A stretch of DNA of 32,333 bases, taken from assembly GCA_903891475.1 (NCBI GenBank), contig CAITEP010000015.1, forward strand, positions 1 through 32,333. Direction: 5' to 3'. Shown here piece by piece: positions 6,400-14,763 of this stretch (position 1 is its first letter; each line of letters starts with the position of its first letter). The notes under the pieces were generated by a model. The model searched no databases. It was not told the origin of the DNA and saw nothing but the letters and a program-made list of their open reading frames with translations. Source of the DNA: an uncultured Mucilaginibacter sp. GTDB lineage: Bacteria; Bacteroidota; Bacteroidia; Sphingobacteriales; Sphingobacteriaceae. Position numbers and translations under genes: made by a program.

Positions 6400-7752
6400 T
6401 TATTTCCACAAACTACTTAGCTGTCCGGTAGCCTTTAAATAATCTAACCAATAAATGCTCAATTGGGTTTTGGCAGTTTCATAATTGGCTATGATACCCT
6501 GCAAGTTTGATTCCTCGGTGTTCAAGGTAGTCGCCGACTCCTCGCCAGCTTCCAACCTATCTTGCATTATTTTTACTGTCTCTTTGGCAAGGGCTATATT
6601 ACTTTCTAGGGTTTTTATCTGCGCTGCTATGCGCTTGGTTTTTAGTTTGGCGGTAATGGCATCCTTGGTATATTGGGTATATTTATCCTCCAGCTGATCA
6701 TTAAACTGGTAGGCTTGCAGCTGTTGTTGCCTTATTTTGTTTTGCTTATCCTCCCCAATTAGTAAAGGTAGTTTTACATCTAAACCTACATAACTCAAAC
6801 CAAACCACGAATCAGTTGCGACTGGGTTAAACTGGTTGGTATATTGGTTAGCCCCTAAAAACCCTTTAAAGCTAATGGTAGGCAAATATTTGGCCTTTTC
6901 GGACGCTACCTGCAAACCCGAAAGTTTACTTTGTAAAGCCAATTGCCTAAGTTCGGGTATCGAGTCTTTATTGGGTGATGGGGTGTTTTGTTCGATAGTG
7001 GTATATTTAAAAATGGGGGTATCAATAGTCACATCGGCTTCGGCACTGTTATTTTGCCCAATCAGGTACAACAGGTAAACTTTGTTCTCCACCAATTGCG
7101 ATACCGCATCCATCAATTTTTGCAGCGTATTGTTATGGTTAATCAGTGCCGTATTCAAATCCGACTTTAGCAAGCGTTTTGCCTTAAATTTATTGTATTG
7201 CAATTGGTAGGTTATCCAGGTTCGGGTAGTATCGGCAATGGCGGTTTTTATGGCTTCTTGTTGCAGGCCAATATTGGCATAGGCCTGTGCCACGGTATAG
7301 GCAAGGTCGTACTCGGTTTGTGCTTGGGTGGCCGCGCTTATTTTTTCCTGTAATTCGGCTTCATTTTTTAACCGCACAATGCTGATATCTAACAATGGTT
7401 GCAAAACGGTAAGTCCGGCGGTTTGTTGCCATTTGGTACCGAATTGCACGTTTTTGGTAGCGTTGATAGGGTATGCAGGGTTAAAAACCCCGATAGGCAA
7501 AATAGAAGTCTGCAAAATAGGGTTATAAATATATTGATACTCTGCCGAGACTTGCGGCCAGTACTTTCGCCACAAGGCCTCTGTTTGCAGCTTGCGGATA
7601 CTCACATCCATTTTACCAGCTTGTATATTTTTCCGGTTGGCAAGCGCGCTTGTAATGGCTTGCTTTAGTGTTAGTTGGCCTTGCCCGTAAATAGGTATAG
7701 CCTGACCAATGCCCAACAACATTACACCTACCAAAATAAGGAGCCTTTTCAT
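6400..7752 (-). CDS. TolC-family outer-membrane efflux protein
   Basis: 450 residues from ATG 7752. A signal peptide (MKRLLILVGVMLLGIGQAIPIYG) is followed by QLTLKQAITSALANRKNI, the usual start of an OMF protein. Two repeated OEP-type halves with long heptad helices follow (about 60-240 and 280-440). An in-frame ATG at 7827 would add 25 polar residues ahead of the signal peptide, so the internal start is preferred. It should form the outer-membrane channel of the exporter encoded just upstream (ATPase, adaptor, permease) and is the last gene of that operon, 84 bp after the permease stop codon. It is only distantly similar to the second OMF of the window (27638-28990). Confidence 0.88.
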   Translation of the reverse strand: MKRLLILVGVMLLGIGQAIPIYGQGQLTLKQAITSALANRKNIQAGKMDVSIRKLQTEALWRKYWPQVSAEYQYIYNPILQTSILPIGVFNPAYPINATKNVQFGTKWQQTAGLTVLQPLLDISIVRLKNEAELQEKISAATQAQTEYDLAYTVAQAYANIGLQQEAIKTAIADTTRTWITYQLQYNKFKAKRLLKSDLNTALINHNNTLQKLMDAVSQLVENKVYLLYLIGQNNSAEADVTIDTPIFKYTTIEQNTPSPNKDSIPELRQLALQSKLSGLQVASEKAKYLPTISFKGFLGANQYTNQFNPVATDSWFGLSYVGLDVKLPLLIGEDKQNKIRQQQLQAYQFNDQLEDKYTQYTKDAITAKLKTKRIAAQIKTLESNIALAKETVKIMQDRLEAGEESATTLNTEESNLQGIIANYETAKTQLSIYWLDYLKATGQLSSLWK

Positions 7753-7836
7753 ATTAAAATAATTGATAATCAAATTAAATTTTCTTTTTATGCGGATGAC
7801 TTTGATGGAGGGGCTACATTGCCCCAAGTCAAATTA

Positions 7837-8964
7837 TCACCTAAATACCGAAGCGGGTTCAATGCTGCTAATCCTTCGCAAGGCAAAGGAGGCTCCGCCT
7901 AACGAAATGAGCGCTATTGTTGAAAACATACCCAAAATTAACAATGGCGAAAAACTAAATATCAAGCCTGATTTTGCCACACCTGTTCTAAAGCCTTCCA
8001 ACAAAAGCATGCCAATTGTAAAACCCACAATGGCGAATAAGATGGCTTGGGTAAATATCAAGCCACGTACAAAACCATTACCCGCGCCAATTGCTTTCAG
8101 GGTGCCATAATCTTTCAACCTATCCAATGCCGAGGAGTACATGGTGAGGCCGATGATAAAGAATCCGGCTATCAAGGCGAAAATAATAAGGGTGCCGGTA
8201 CTCAAGGCAATCCCGCTCGAGCCAAGTATTTTGGCAATGGTTGATTTTGCCAATTTTTCGGAAGGCCATGCGCGTACCCCTGTTAGGGAACCGTTTATGT
8301 TGGCTACCACCTGCTCGGCAGTGGTGCCTGGCTGTACCTTTACCAACACCGCGCTGATATTGTTAACCGACCGATTGGAAAAAAACCTGGCGCGCTCAAT
8401 GGTAGTAACGCAAATACTGCTACCAAAACTCCTAAAACCTTTGGTTTGCAGGGCAAATACGGCACGCTTGCCATTAATTTCCAATGGAGTACCTAGGGCA
8501 ATATTATCGCCCATGTTTTTCTTTTCAAAAAACTCCACGCTTACGGCGCCATCCATTTGCAAGTCGGATGGTTTACCTGTTAGTATTTTTGACGAATCTA
8601 AAACGGTGTTCAACTTTGAAATATCAACCCCAATTAAGGTGATGGCCCCGCTGGTGCCATTGCTGTAATTACTAGCGGCTCCGGTTATTAATACCGGGAA
8701 CGCCTCCTTTACGCCCGGCAAGGCTTGCACGGCACGTAAGGTTCTGATATCCAAACTACCCAGTTGGTTTACATCGTTTGTTTTGCTATCAACCACCCAA
8801 ACATCGGCTTTTACATTGGTAGCCAACGAGCCCATTAGGCCTGTTAAAAAAAAGAACACGCCCAACTGTTGCCCAATCAAAAAGGTACTAATCAGGATGC
8901 CAACAATTACCCCTATGCTTTTAGGCTTGTCGAACTTTATAAATTGCCATGCGGTTTTAAGCAT
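7837..8964 (-). CDS. DevC-like ABC transporter permease
   Basis: 375 residues from ATG 8964. One N-terminal membrane helix (about 17-40, GVIVGILISTFLIGQQLGVFF) is followed by a large periplasmic domain (about 45-250) and three C-terminal helices (about 260-365). This FtsX/MacB topology, with the short N-terminus LKTAWQFIKFDKPKS, is the DevC type. The start at 8964 is chosen because it lies 1 bp after the stop of the adaptor gene, giving translational coupling. The frame can be extended to 9003, but that would overlap the adaptor. As part of a DevBCA-type pump it would couple ATP hydrolysis to export of a lipid, glycolipid or peptide through the TolC partner; the substrate is unknown. Confidence 0.85.
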   Translation of the reverse strand: MLKTAWQFIKFDKPKSIGVIVGILISTFLIGQQLGVFFFLTGLMGSLATNVKADVWVVDSKTNDVNQLGSLDIRTLRAVQALPGVKEAFPVLITGAASNYSNGTSGAITLIGVDISKLNTVLDSSKILTGKPSDLQMDGAVSVEFFEKKNMGDNIALGTPLEINGKRAVFALQTKGFRSFGSSICVTTIERARFFSNRSVNNISAVLVKVQPGTTAEQVVANINGSLTGVRAWPSEKLAKSTIAKILGSSGIALSTGTLIIFALIAGFFIIGLTMYSSALDRLKDYGTLKAIGAGNGFVRGLIFTQAILFAIVGFTIGMLLLEGFRTGVAKSGLIFSFSPLLILGMFSTIALISLGGASFALRRISSIEPASVFR

Positions 8965-8965
8965 T

Positions 8966-9925
8966 TTACTGATTCTTTTTTGCTGCCGATATATTGATGA
9001 CACATTCCACCCGTTCGTTCAGAAGCAAATGCTCCGGGTTATCTAACACAATTTTAATCTCCCTTACCCGTCTGTCTTCCTTTTCACCAGCCTGGTCAGT
9101 AAACAGCGATTTCTTTTTAAGGAAGCCCGAAGTAAAGTAAACCGTCCCGGTTGATAGGGTATCCAGCATGCCCGTATGCCTTACCCATGCTTTTTGGCCA
9201 TCTGCTATCTTATCGGCAAAAAGCTCATCAATCTCACAATCGGCAATGGTATTGCCTTTCGGACTAATCTGCACAAACGAAGTTTTGTTATCAATAGCGC
9301 TACCAACCAGCGTACTTATTTCGAGTATTTTACCCTTGGCAGGAGATTTTATAATGGTTTGCGCCCTTTGTTGTTTCGCTACCTCCAAGGAGGCGCTGGC
9401 AGCCGTTAATTTACTTTTTGAAACCAAAACATTGTTATGCAAGCGATCAAGGTTTGATTTAAAGCCTTTTAGATTGGTACTGGCATTGTCAACCGTTTGT
9501 TGGGTTTCGGCACCTTTGCTTAATAAGGTTTGCAAGCGTTGCAATTCGGCATTTGCGTTCTCATATTTTGCCTGAAACTCTTCAATGGCCGATTCATCGG
9601 CTTTTATTTGTGCTGCTTGGATGTTCATTTCTTGCGATAGCTCATTTACCTTGGCATCTTCCACCTCATGCTTTAGCTCCAATATCACCTCGCCTACATT
9701 TACCGAATCGTTTTCCTTTTTGTAGATATGCCCAACAATGCCACTAACTGCCGATGACAATTGCAAGATATTGCTTTCGGGCACAATTTTACCTATCCCA
9801 ACTACTTGATTGATGGTAACGTTTACCTTGATGGCTTTTTCATTGGCTACAGATTTATCCTTTGCGCTATTTCCACATCCCGCAAGGATAATCAAAAGGA
9901 TAGAACAGAAAAAAAACTGCTTCAT
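8966..9925 (-). CDS. HlyD/DevB-family periplasmic adaptor lipoprotein
   Basis: 319 residues. The N-terminus is a lipoprotein signal with lipobox LAGC (about 14-17), so the mature protein is probably anchored through Cys17. The membrane-fusion order is clear: a beta-barrel and lipoyl half (VVGIGKIVPESNILQLSSAVSGIV, about 41-64), a long coiled-coil hairpin (about 85-195, NELSQEMNIQAAQIKADESA and following), the second lipoyl half (IIKSPAKGKILEIST) and a C-terminal barrel. It bridges the inner-membrane permease and the TolC protein of the same operon. It starts 11 bp after the ATPase stop and ends 1 bp before the permease ATG. Confidence 0.88.
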   Translation of the reverse strand: MKQFFFCSILLIILAGCGNSAKDKSVANEKAIKVNVTINQVVGIGKIVPESNILQLSSAVSGIVGHIYKKENDSVNVGEVILELKHEVEDAKVNELSQEMNIQAAQIKADESAIEEFQAKYENANAELQRLQTLLSKGAETQQTVDNASTNLKGFKSNLDRLHNNVLVSKSKLTAASASLEVAKQQRAQTIIKSPAKGKILEISTLVGSAIDNKTSFVQISPKGNTIADCEIDELFADKIADGQKAWVRHTGMLDTLSTGTVYFTSGFLKKKSLFTDQAGEKEDRRVREIKIVLDNPEHLLLNERVECVINISAAKKNQ

Positions 9926-9936
9926 GTTTTCGGTTA

Positions 9937-10647
9937 TTAAGGTACTATTTCTTCTTCAATGGGTGTATCGGTTACGCCGCCATCCAATACATATACAATA
10001 CGGTCGGCAAAAGGCCTTAGTCGGGTGTCATGCGTTACTACGGCAACCGCCTTGCCTTGTTTGGCGAGGGTTTTAAGTTCGTCCATCACCACGGCAACAC
10101 TCTTTATATCCAGCGAGGCGGTAGGTTCATCGCAAAGCATAATCTCCGGATTGGTAACCAATGCCCTTGCTATGGCAACGCGCTGTTGTTGCCCTCCACT
10201 CAAATCGTTCGATAGGTTTTTTAACCTGTCGCCCATCCCCACTTTTACCAAGGCATCGGTGGCGCGCTTTTTGGCTTCTATGTTGGGTATACCTTGTAAT
10301 TGCAAGGGCATCATCACATTCTCGAGCGCGGTTAAAGGGGCTATCAGGTTAAATTTTTGAAAAACGAAGCCGATTTTTTGGAGGCGGATTTTTGCCAATT
10401 CCTTCTCCGCGAGCTTCGTTACATTCACCTCATTAATCATTACCTCGCCAAAGCTTGGGTAAATAACGCAACCAAAAAGCGAAAGCAAGGTTGTTTTTCC
10501 GGAGCCGGATGGACCAATAATCAAAGTCAGCTCACCCGAACGCAATTCCACCGTGGAAGGCTTCAAAGCGGTAATCAAGGTATCGCCCGTTTTGTATTCC
10601 TTTCCGGCGTTTAACAGCCTCGCAACAATTTTATGCTCCACACGCAT
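9937..10647 (-). CDS. DevA/LolD-type ABC transporter ATPase
   Basis: 236 residues. Walker A is GPSGSGKT (about 44-51), the Q-loop is in GFVFQKFN, the signature is LSGGQQQR (about 148-155), Walker B is IMLCDEPTASLD, and the H-loop is VVTHD, all canonical. The sequence pattern belongs to the MacB/LolD/DevA class of small ATPases that energise mechanotransmission permeases. It is the first gene of the operon ATPase-adaptor-permease-OMF (10647 to 6400). The order and the lipoprotein adaptor point to a DevBCA-TolC-like exporter. No copy of the shared activator promoter was found upstream, unlike the MacAB-type operon at 24.4-29 kb. Confidence 0.9.
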   Translation of the reverse strand: MRVEHKIVARLLNAGKEYKTGDTLITALKPSTVELRSGELTLIIGPSGSGKTTLLSLFGCVIYPSFGEVMINEVNVTKLAEKELAKIRLQKIGFVFQKFNLIAPLTALENVMMPLQLQGIPNIEAKKRATDALVKVGMGDRLKNLSNDLSGGQQQRVAIARALVTNPEIMLCDEPTASLDIKSVAVVMDELKTLAKQGKAVAVVTHDTRLRPFADRIVYVLDGGVTDTPIEEEIVP

Positions 10648-10763
10648 GCCGATGATTTATCTAGATTTTATACCTGTAAATTTAGTCATTCAAGAATTTA
10701 ATTTATCATCGAATTTAATTTTCCGTTCCATATTTATGGTTGTTCACCTATTTAGCGGTTAAC

Positions 10764-10817
10764 CCACACGGCGTTCCTAACCACACAGCGTTCCTAACGG
10801 AACGCGAGGCTTTTTTT
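10764..10817 (+). repeat. Tandem 17-bp repeat ending in a terminator-like hairpin
   Basis: CCACACGGCGTTCCTAA (10764-10780) is followed immediately by a copy with one change (10781-10797). The second copy runs into the perfect hairpin GCGTTCC-TAAC-GGAACGC (10788-10805), then GAGGC and seven T. The T tract would suit plus-strand termination, yet no plus-strand gene lies upstream, so it may be a mobile or dispersed repeat unit. Confidence 0.55.
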
Positions 10818-10837
10818 ATGTTTATGCTACCCACGCG

Positions 10838-10854
10838 ATGCCCCTATGGGGCAT
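10838..10854. repeat. Small GC palindrome
   Basis: ATGCCCC (10838-10844) and GGGGCAT (10848-10854) form a 7-bp stem with a 3-nt loop. Together with the tandem repeat 20 bp to the left it forms a compact GC-rich island in AT-rich intergenic DNA, similar to REP-like elements. Confidence 0.4.
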
Positions 10855-10957
10855 GAAGGTCAAGATTGATATTTTATGTTACGATGAAATAATTCACAAT
10901 CCACTTCAAACCATCATTTAAATAAACATTGAGCCATCCTTATCATATCCTAATATT

Positions 10958-13354
10958 TCAGCACTTATTTACAGGCACCTCCATTCCAATACCCATCATT
11001 ACATTGGTGCTTTGAAATTTTGCCTGCAACTCTTTACTGATGCATACCTTCTCATAAGCCAACCTAGCCATCAAATAGCTCACGGTTGATTCTGCGCCTT
11101 GGTTCAAATTCACATTTTTTTCTTCCAAACCATCATAACAACCTCCAGTACAAGGGTTATAAATAATTTGATGCAAATGGTTATTTCCCAAAAACCAATT
11201 AAAGGCAATGGTCATTTTGTTAAAGTAGTTTTCATCTTTAAAAACAGTATAAAACTTACTGAGCGCCAAAATGGTATAAGCCACATCAATAGGCTGTTCG
11301 CCACCTACTACTTTTTTTGCCGGATGTTCCTTTTTCTTAAGCCATCCCTTGTTCGAAATTACTTTAATTCGCTCCTCGGTAAAGGTAAGCGACAATAAGA
11401 AATCAAACGATGACTTGGCTATTTCTTTATAAACCCCTACCCCTGTTGCTAAAAAGGCGCATAACATGGCTTCGGGCAAAATGCTGTTGCCATAAGTAAG
11501 GTAACTTTCAAACCAGCACCATTTGGCGGTGGCTTCATGCCTGTACATTTGCACCAATCTGTTAGCCAATTCCTTAATAAGCATTACGTTATCAATGTTT
11601 TTAAACTTGCAATTGCTGTAGTAAATACCCTTAATGATAAATGCCATGGCCCGTGATGAATGGATTTGCCTGGTATTTAACAAGGCCTTTTTCAAGGTTA
11701 AATTCGCGTCGTTTTCCAATGCTTCGGGTAATAAACTACCAATAGATATTAAATAACCCAATGCCCAAATAGCCCTCCCATTCGAGTCTTCCAAATTGGT
11801 GCTTGAATTTTGCTCGGTAAATTCTTTTCCTTCATCAACATAATTCAGGAAATTGCCTTTGGGTTGCAAGCAAAACTTAATGAAGTTATAGTAAATGGCA
11901 ATATACTTCAGGTCTTCGGTATCGCCCGTCATTTCAATATGCTGACAAATGGCAACCAAAGCCCTGGCATTATCATCCAAAGTATAGCCTGTATGCATAT
12001 CGGGTTGGTTTACCTTAGCAAATTGTATCATACCAAAATTGGTAGTCATTCTTTTTATATGATCCCTATTTATAGGCGGTACATTGTATTTTAAGGGTGT
12101 TTTATTTTTGCTTAGTTTTTCGAACAATACCGCATGCGCGATAGCTGAATTTTCCCAGGCTGTTGGTGCTATTCTTTGTAATCCGTTTAGGCTGATTTTT
12201 TTTATTAGCTCTTCATCCTTCAAAAGGCTTAAAACCGCATCGCTCAGCTGTGGAGCGTTTCCAAAATCAATAATGAGTCCCGCGTCTTTTTGCAAAACTT
12301 CAACCGCGTGTGGTATTGGGGTTGATATTACCGCGCAGCCGCAACTAATAGCGTACGAAAACGTTCCGCTTACTGCCTGATTAGGGTCCTTAGATGTAAA
12401 TAAATAAATATCGGTCAGCTGCAAATACTCCAGTAATTCGGCCAGAGTAAGGTAACGGTTAATAAACCTGACATGCTTACGCAACTTTAGGCTATCCACC
12501 ATTTGCTCCAATTTATCCCGATAGGCTTCGCCTTCCTGCTTTACTACGCTGGGGTGGGTTTTGCCAATTACCAAAAATAAGGTATCGGGATAGTCTTCAA
12601 TAATGGTAGGCAATGCGGTTAAAGTGGTTTCAATCCCTTTTCCGGCACTTAGTAATCCAAAAGTTGAAAGTACTGTTTTTCCTGCCAAATTCACTTTAGT
12701 TTTTAATACTTGCTTATTTAAGTGTGGTACCAGATGCGTGCCATGAGGTATTACGCTTACCTTATTTTTTGGAATGCCATATGATGTATTCAATATTTTA
12801 GCCGAGCCATAGGTCATCACGATGATTGATTTGCTAATAGCCGCCATTTCTTGTATATCTAACTTTAAGGCATCGTTTGGATTTGGCAATACCGTATGAA
12901 AAACAATGATAATGGGCTTATTAATAGTTTTCAAAAGCTGTTTAAAAGCCGTCTCATTCTTTTTAAAAAAGCCAAACTCATGTTGAATGAGCACAATTTG
13001 TATATCGGTATTGTTATTGATTTTTTTGGCTAATGCCGGATAGGCTTCGGATTGGTCGGTATTGAGGATATACTTTATTTCATCCTCGTAAATTTGGTGT
13101 TCGCTGTTTGATTCGAGCGCGCAAATACCGATATGGAACGATTGACTAAACTTATTATTAAAAGCTTTTATCAAATCCTGCGAATAAGTAGCAATACCGC
13201 ATTCCCTGGGGGGATAGGTAGTAATTACCAATACTTCGGGTAATTTTGGCTCCTTGTTAGGCATCAATCTTACATCCCATCCTGTAGTATCAAATTTTAG
13301 GTGCCCGTTTATTACAGGTACCATTTTATCAATTTTCAAAAATTCATTTACCAT
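10958..13354 (-). CDS. GT4 glycosyltransferase fused to an (alpha/alpha) glycosidase-like domain
   Basis: 798 residues with two modules. Residues about 38-410 are a GT-B glycosyltransferase (GT4 class): VLVITTYPPRECGIATY near the N-terminus, LIQHEFGFF, VIPHGTHLVPHL, STFGLLSAGKGIE, and the donor-site motif SGTFSYAISCGCAVISTP ... HAVEVL. Residues about 440-790 are helical and contain FGMIQFAKVNQPDMHTGYTLDDNARAL-type residues (key GYTLDDNARAL) and GGEQPIDVAYTILAL. This pattern belongs to (alpha/alpha)6-barrel domains found fused to such transferases. There is no signal peptide, so it is cytoplasmic. It overlaps the upstream GH130 gene by 11 bp (ATG within the last codons), which implies coupled expression. 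Roughly half that length is usual for a stand-alone GT4. Donor and acceptor are unknown; the GH130 partner hints at a mannoside. Confidence 0.8.
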   Translation of the reverse strand: MVNEFLKIDKMVPVINGHLKFDTTGWDVRLMPNKEPKLPEVLVITTYPPRECGIATYSQDLIKAFNNKFSQSFHIGICALESNSEHQIYEDEIKYILNTDQSEAYPALAKKINNNTDIQIVLIQHEFGFFKKNETAFKQLLKTINKPIIIVFHTVLPNPNDALKLDIQEMAAISKSIIVMTYGSAKILNTSYGIPKNKVSVIPHGTHLVPHLNKQVLKTKVNLAGKTVLSTFGLLSAGKGIETTLTALPTIIEDYPDTLFLVIGKTHPSVVKQEGEAYRDKLEQMVDSLKLRKHVRFINRYLTLAELLEYLQLTDIYLFTSKDPNQAVSGTFSYAISCGCAVISTPIPHAVEVLQKDAGLIIDFGNAPQLSDAVLSLLKDEELIKKISLNGLQRIAPTAWENSAIAHAVLFEKLSKNKTPLKYNVPPINRDHIKRMTTNFGMIQFAKVNQPDMHTGYTLDDNARALVAICQHIEMTGDTEDLKYIAIYYNFIKFCLQPKGNFLNYVDEGKEFTEQNSSTNLEDSNGRAIWALGYLISIGSLLPEALENDANLTLKKALLNTRQIHSSRAMAFIIKGIYYSNCKFKNIDNVMLIKELANRLVQMYRHEATAKWCWFESYLTYGNSILPEAMLCAFLATGVGVYKEIAKSSFDFLLSLTFTEERIKVISNKGWLKKKEHPAKKVVGGEQPIDVAYTILALSKFYTVFKDENYFNKMTIAFNWFLGNNHLHQIIYNPCTGGCYDGLEEKNVNLNQGAESTVSYLMARLAYEKVCISKELQAKFQSTNVMMGIGMEVPVNKC

Positions 13355-14387
13355 GTTCTACTTTATATAACATTAATTCATCAAGTAAGGCAGTAATGCT
13401 TAGGCTGGCATAAGCAATTTGATCATCAGCTGCTCCATAATAAATATATAGGGTATCGCCTTCCAACACAGTACCGGTTGGGAAGCATACATTATTTACC
13501 TCGCCTTTCAATTCCCAAACTAGTTCGGGCTTAAATAATGGGTAGGGTAAACGTGCAATTTCTATCAAAGGGTTTTCTAGGTCAATCAATGCAGCGCATG
13601 CCGAATACACATAGCCATTTACAGTATCATGGACGGCATGGTAAATAAGTAGCCACCCTAAGGATGTTTCTATAGGTGGGCATCCCCCTCCTAAATAACT
13701 TATCTCATGGTCGTACTTTGGCGAAAGCACTATTTGGTTTTCAAAGTGTAGCAGATAATGTTGCCAATATTCAGGCGTTAAATCATCCAAACTATCTACC
13801 GAAACCAATTGAATATCGGGCTTTATCCGGTGTAAAAAACAGAACTGACCGTTTATTTTTCTTGGGAAAAAAACCACATTCTTATCCCAAACCCAAAATT
13901 TCTTACCATTGTTTTCGGGAAGTACATCGTGGCTGTTATAGCGTACATATTTTTCGTTTAATAGCCCTTTTGTTTGAGCCAAATGCATAAATTCTGTATA
14001 GGCTATCTGCGGAACAATGATTCCTTTTTTTTCAAAATGCTTTAAGTCGGATGATATTGCCAGGCAGCCCAACGCGTTTACGCCATCATAAGCGGTATAG
14101 GTTAAATAAAATAGGTCATCAATCTTCACAATACGAGGGTCTTCCACCCCATGCGATTCGTACTCAAACTGTGGAAACAGAACCGGGATATCAGACCGCC
14201 ATTCCACTTCGGAAGGTCCATGCATTCTGCAATAACCCAAAACAGAATAATTGTTTGTACATACGGCCCTATAAAAAAGATGCACCGTTTCTCCTTCGGC
14301 ATATACTGCCGGGTTCAAAACCCCATCGCACTCAAAAACCAATTTACTTTTGGTAATTAATACTCCTTGTTTTTTTATTGCTACCAT
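13344..14387 (-). CDS. GH130 family mannoside phosphorylase/hydrolase
   Basis: 347 residues, the typical length of the single-domain five-bladed propeller GH130 enzymes. Seen in order: LNPAVYAEGETVHLFYRAV (about 24-42), ESHGVEDPRIVKIDD with the Asp of EDPR, the family's catalytic acid (about 77-91), DKNVVFFPRKINGQFCFLHR, YLGGGCPPIETSLGWLLIYHAV, and FPTGTVLEG ... YYGAADD near the C-terminus. No signal peptide is present, so the enzyme works in the cytoplasm, as the phosphorylases do. Arg and Lys/His residues expected for phosphate binding appear present, but subfamily and mode (phosphorolysis or hydrolysis) cannot be settled by eye. It is the first gene of a two-gene operon with the fused glycosyltransferase. 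A near-perfect 22-bp palindrome lies about 95 bp upstream. Confidence 0.88.
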   Translation of the reverse strand: MVAIKKQGVLITKSKLVFECDGVLNPAVYAEGETVHLFYRAVCTNNYSVLGYCRMHGPSEVEWRSDIPVLFPQFEYESHGVEDPRIVKIDDLFYLTYTAYDGVNALGCLAISSDLKHFEKKGIIVPQIAYTEFMHLAQTKGLLNEKYVRYNSHDVLPENNGKKFWVWDKNVVFFPRKINGQFCFLHRIKPDIQLVSVDSLDDLTPEYWQHYLLHFENQIVLSPKYDHEISYLGGGCPPIETSLGWLLIYHAVHDTVNGYVYSACAALIDLENPLIEIARLPYPLFKPELVWELKGEVNNVCFPTGTVLEGDTLYIYYGAADDQIAYASLSITALLDELMLYKVEHGK

Positions 14388-14480
14388 AATGTATATTTTA
14401 CTTTATTGTATATAATAATTATTAACAATCCATGCCTATAATAGTTGTATAAATTTTTTCTTATAATTATTTTTCAAACT

Positions 14481-14502
14481 TTATGACAATTAATTGCCAT
14501 AA
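14481..14502. promoter_or_regulatory. 22-bp palindrome, candidate operator for the GH130 operon
   Basis: TTATGACAATT (14481-14491) is followed directly by AATTGCCATAA (14492-14502), an inverted repeat with one mismatched pair centred on AATT. It sits 94 bp upstream of the GH130 ATG and next to a TTTG (minus strand, near 14475-14480) that could be a -33 element. Length and symmetry suit a dimeric regulator such as a GntR, LacI or MarR type; which one is unknown. Confidence 0.45.
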
Positions 14503-14505
14503 TAA

Positions 14506-14537
14506 ATCAAAAAGGTGACCCATTGCGGGTCACCTTT
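14506..14537 (-). terminator. Bidirectional terminator after the Mla operon
   Basis: AAAGGTGACCC (14511-14521) pairs perfectly with GGGTCACCTTT (14527-14537) around a 5-nt loop. On the minus strand the stem runs into TTTTTGATTT, so it can end the MCE operon transcript from the right, about 225 bp past its stop codon. A weaker T-rich stretch on the plus strand makes it potentially bidirectional. The DNA from 14538 to 14763 holds no convincing gene; a 65-codon plus-strand frame there looks like chance. Confidence 0.7.
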
Positions 14538-14763
14538 CCTTGTTTTTTAATTGAATTTTCTCTCTTTAAATCGCAAATTTTTCCGGCCGATTTTTGCTTC
14601 CAAAAAAAATTATTGGAAGGAATTAAACACAACCTTTTAAACATTGTTAAATATGAACAGCAGGAGGCGATCCTGAAAGAAAGGAACAGCTATAATAAAA
14701 CAAACACACACATCATTTGATTTATGATAAGGCCTGGTTTTATGTGTATTCCTAGCACCAGCT

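Larger units (their letters stand above)
10648..10957. other. Intergenic region with repeats upstream of the exporter operon
   Basis: 310 bp without a gene. The part nearest the ATPase start (10650-10740) is AT-rich and must hold the operon promoter, but I could not identify convincing -33/-7 boxes. The middle (10764-10854) holds two GC-rich repeat structures listed separately. The left part of the glycosyltransferase 3' flank (10860-10957) shows nothing recognisable. Confidence 0.5.

Noticed and set aside
14523..14720. 65-codon plus-strand frame in the GH130-Mla intergenic region
   Set aside because: It begins inside the terminator hairpin and reads as AT-rich non-coding DNA.
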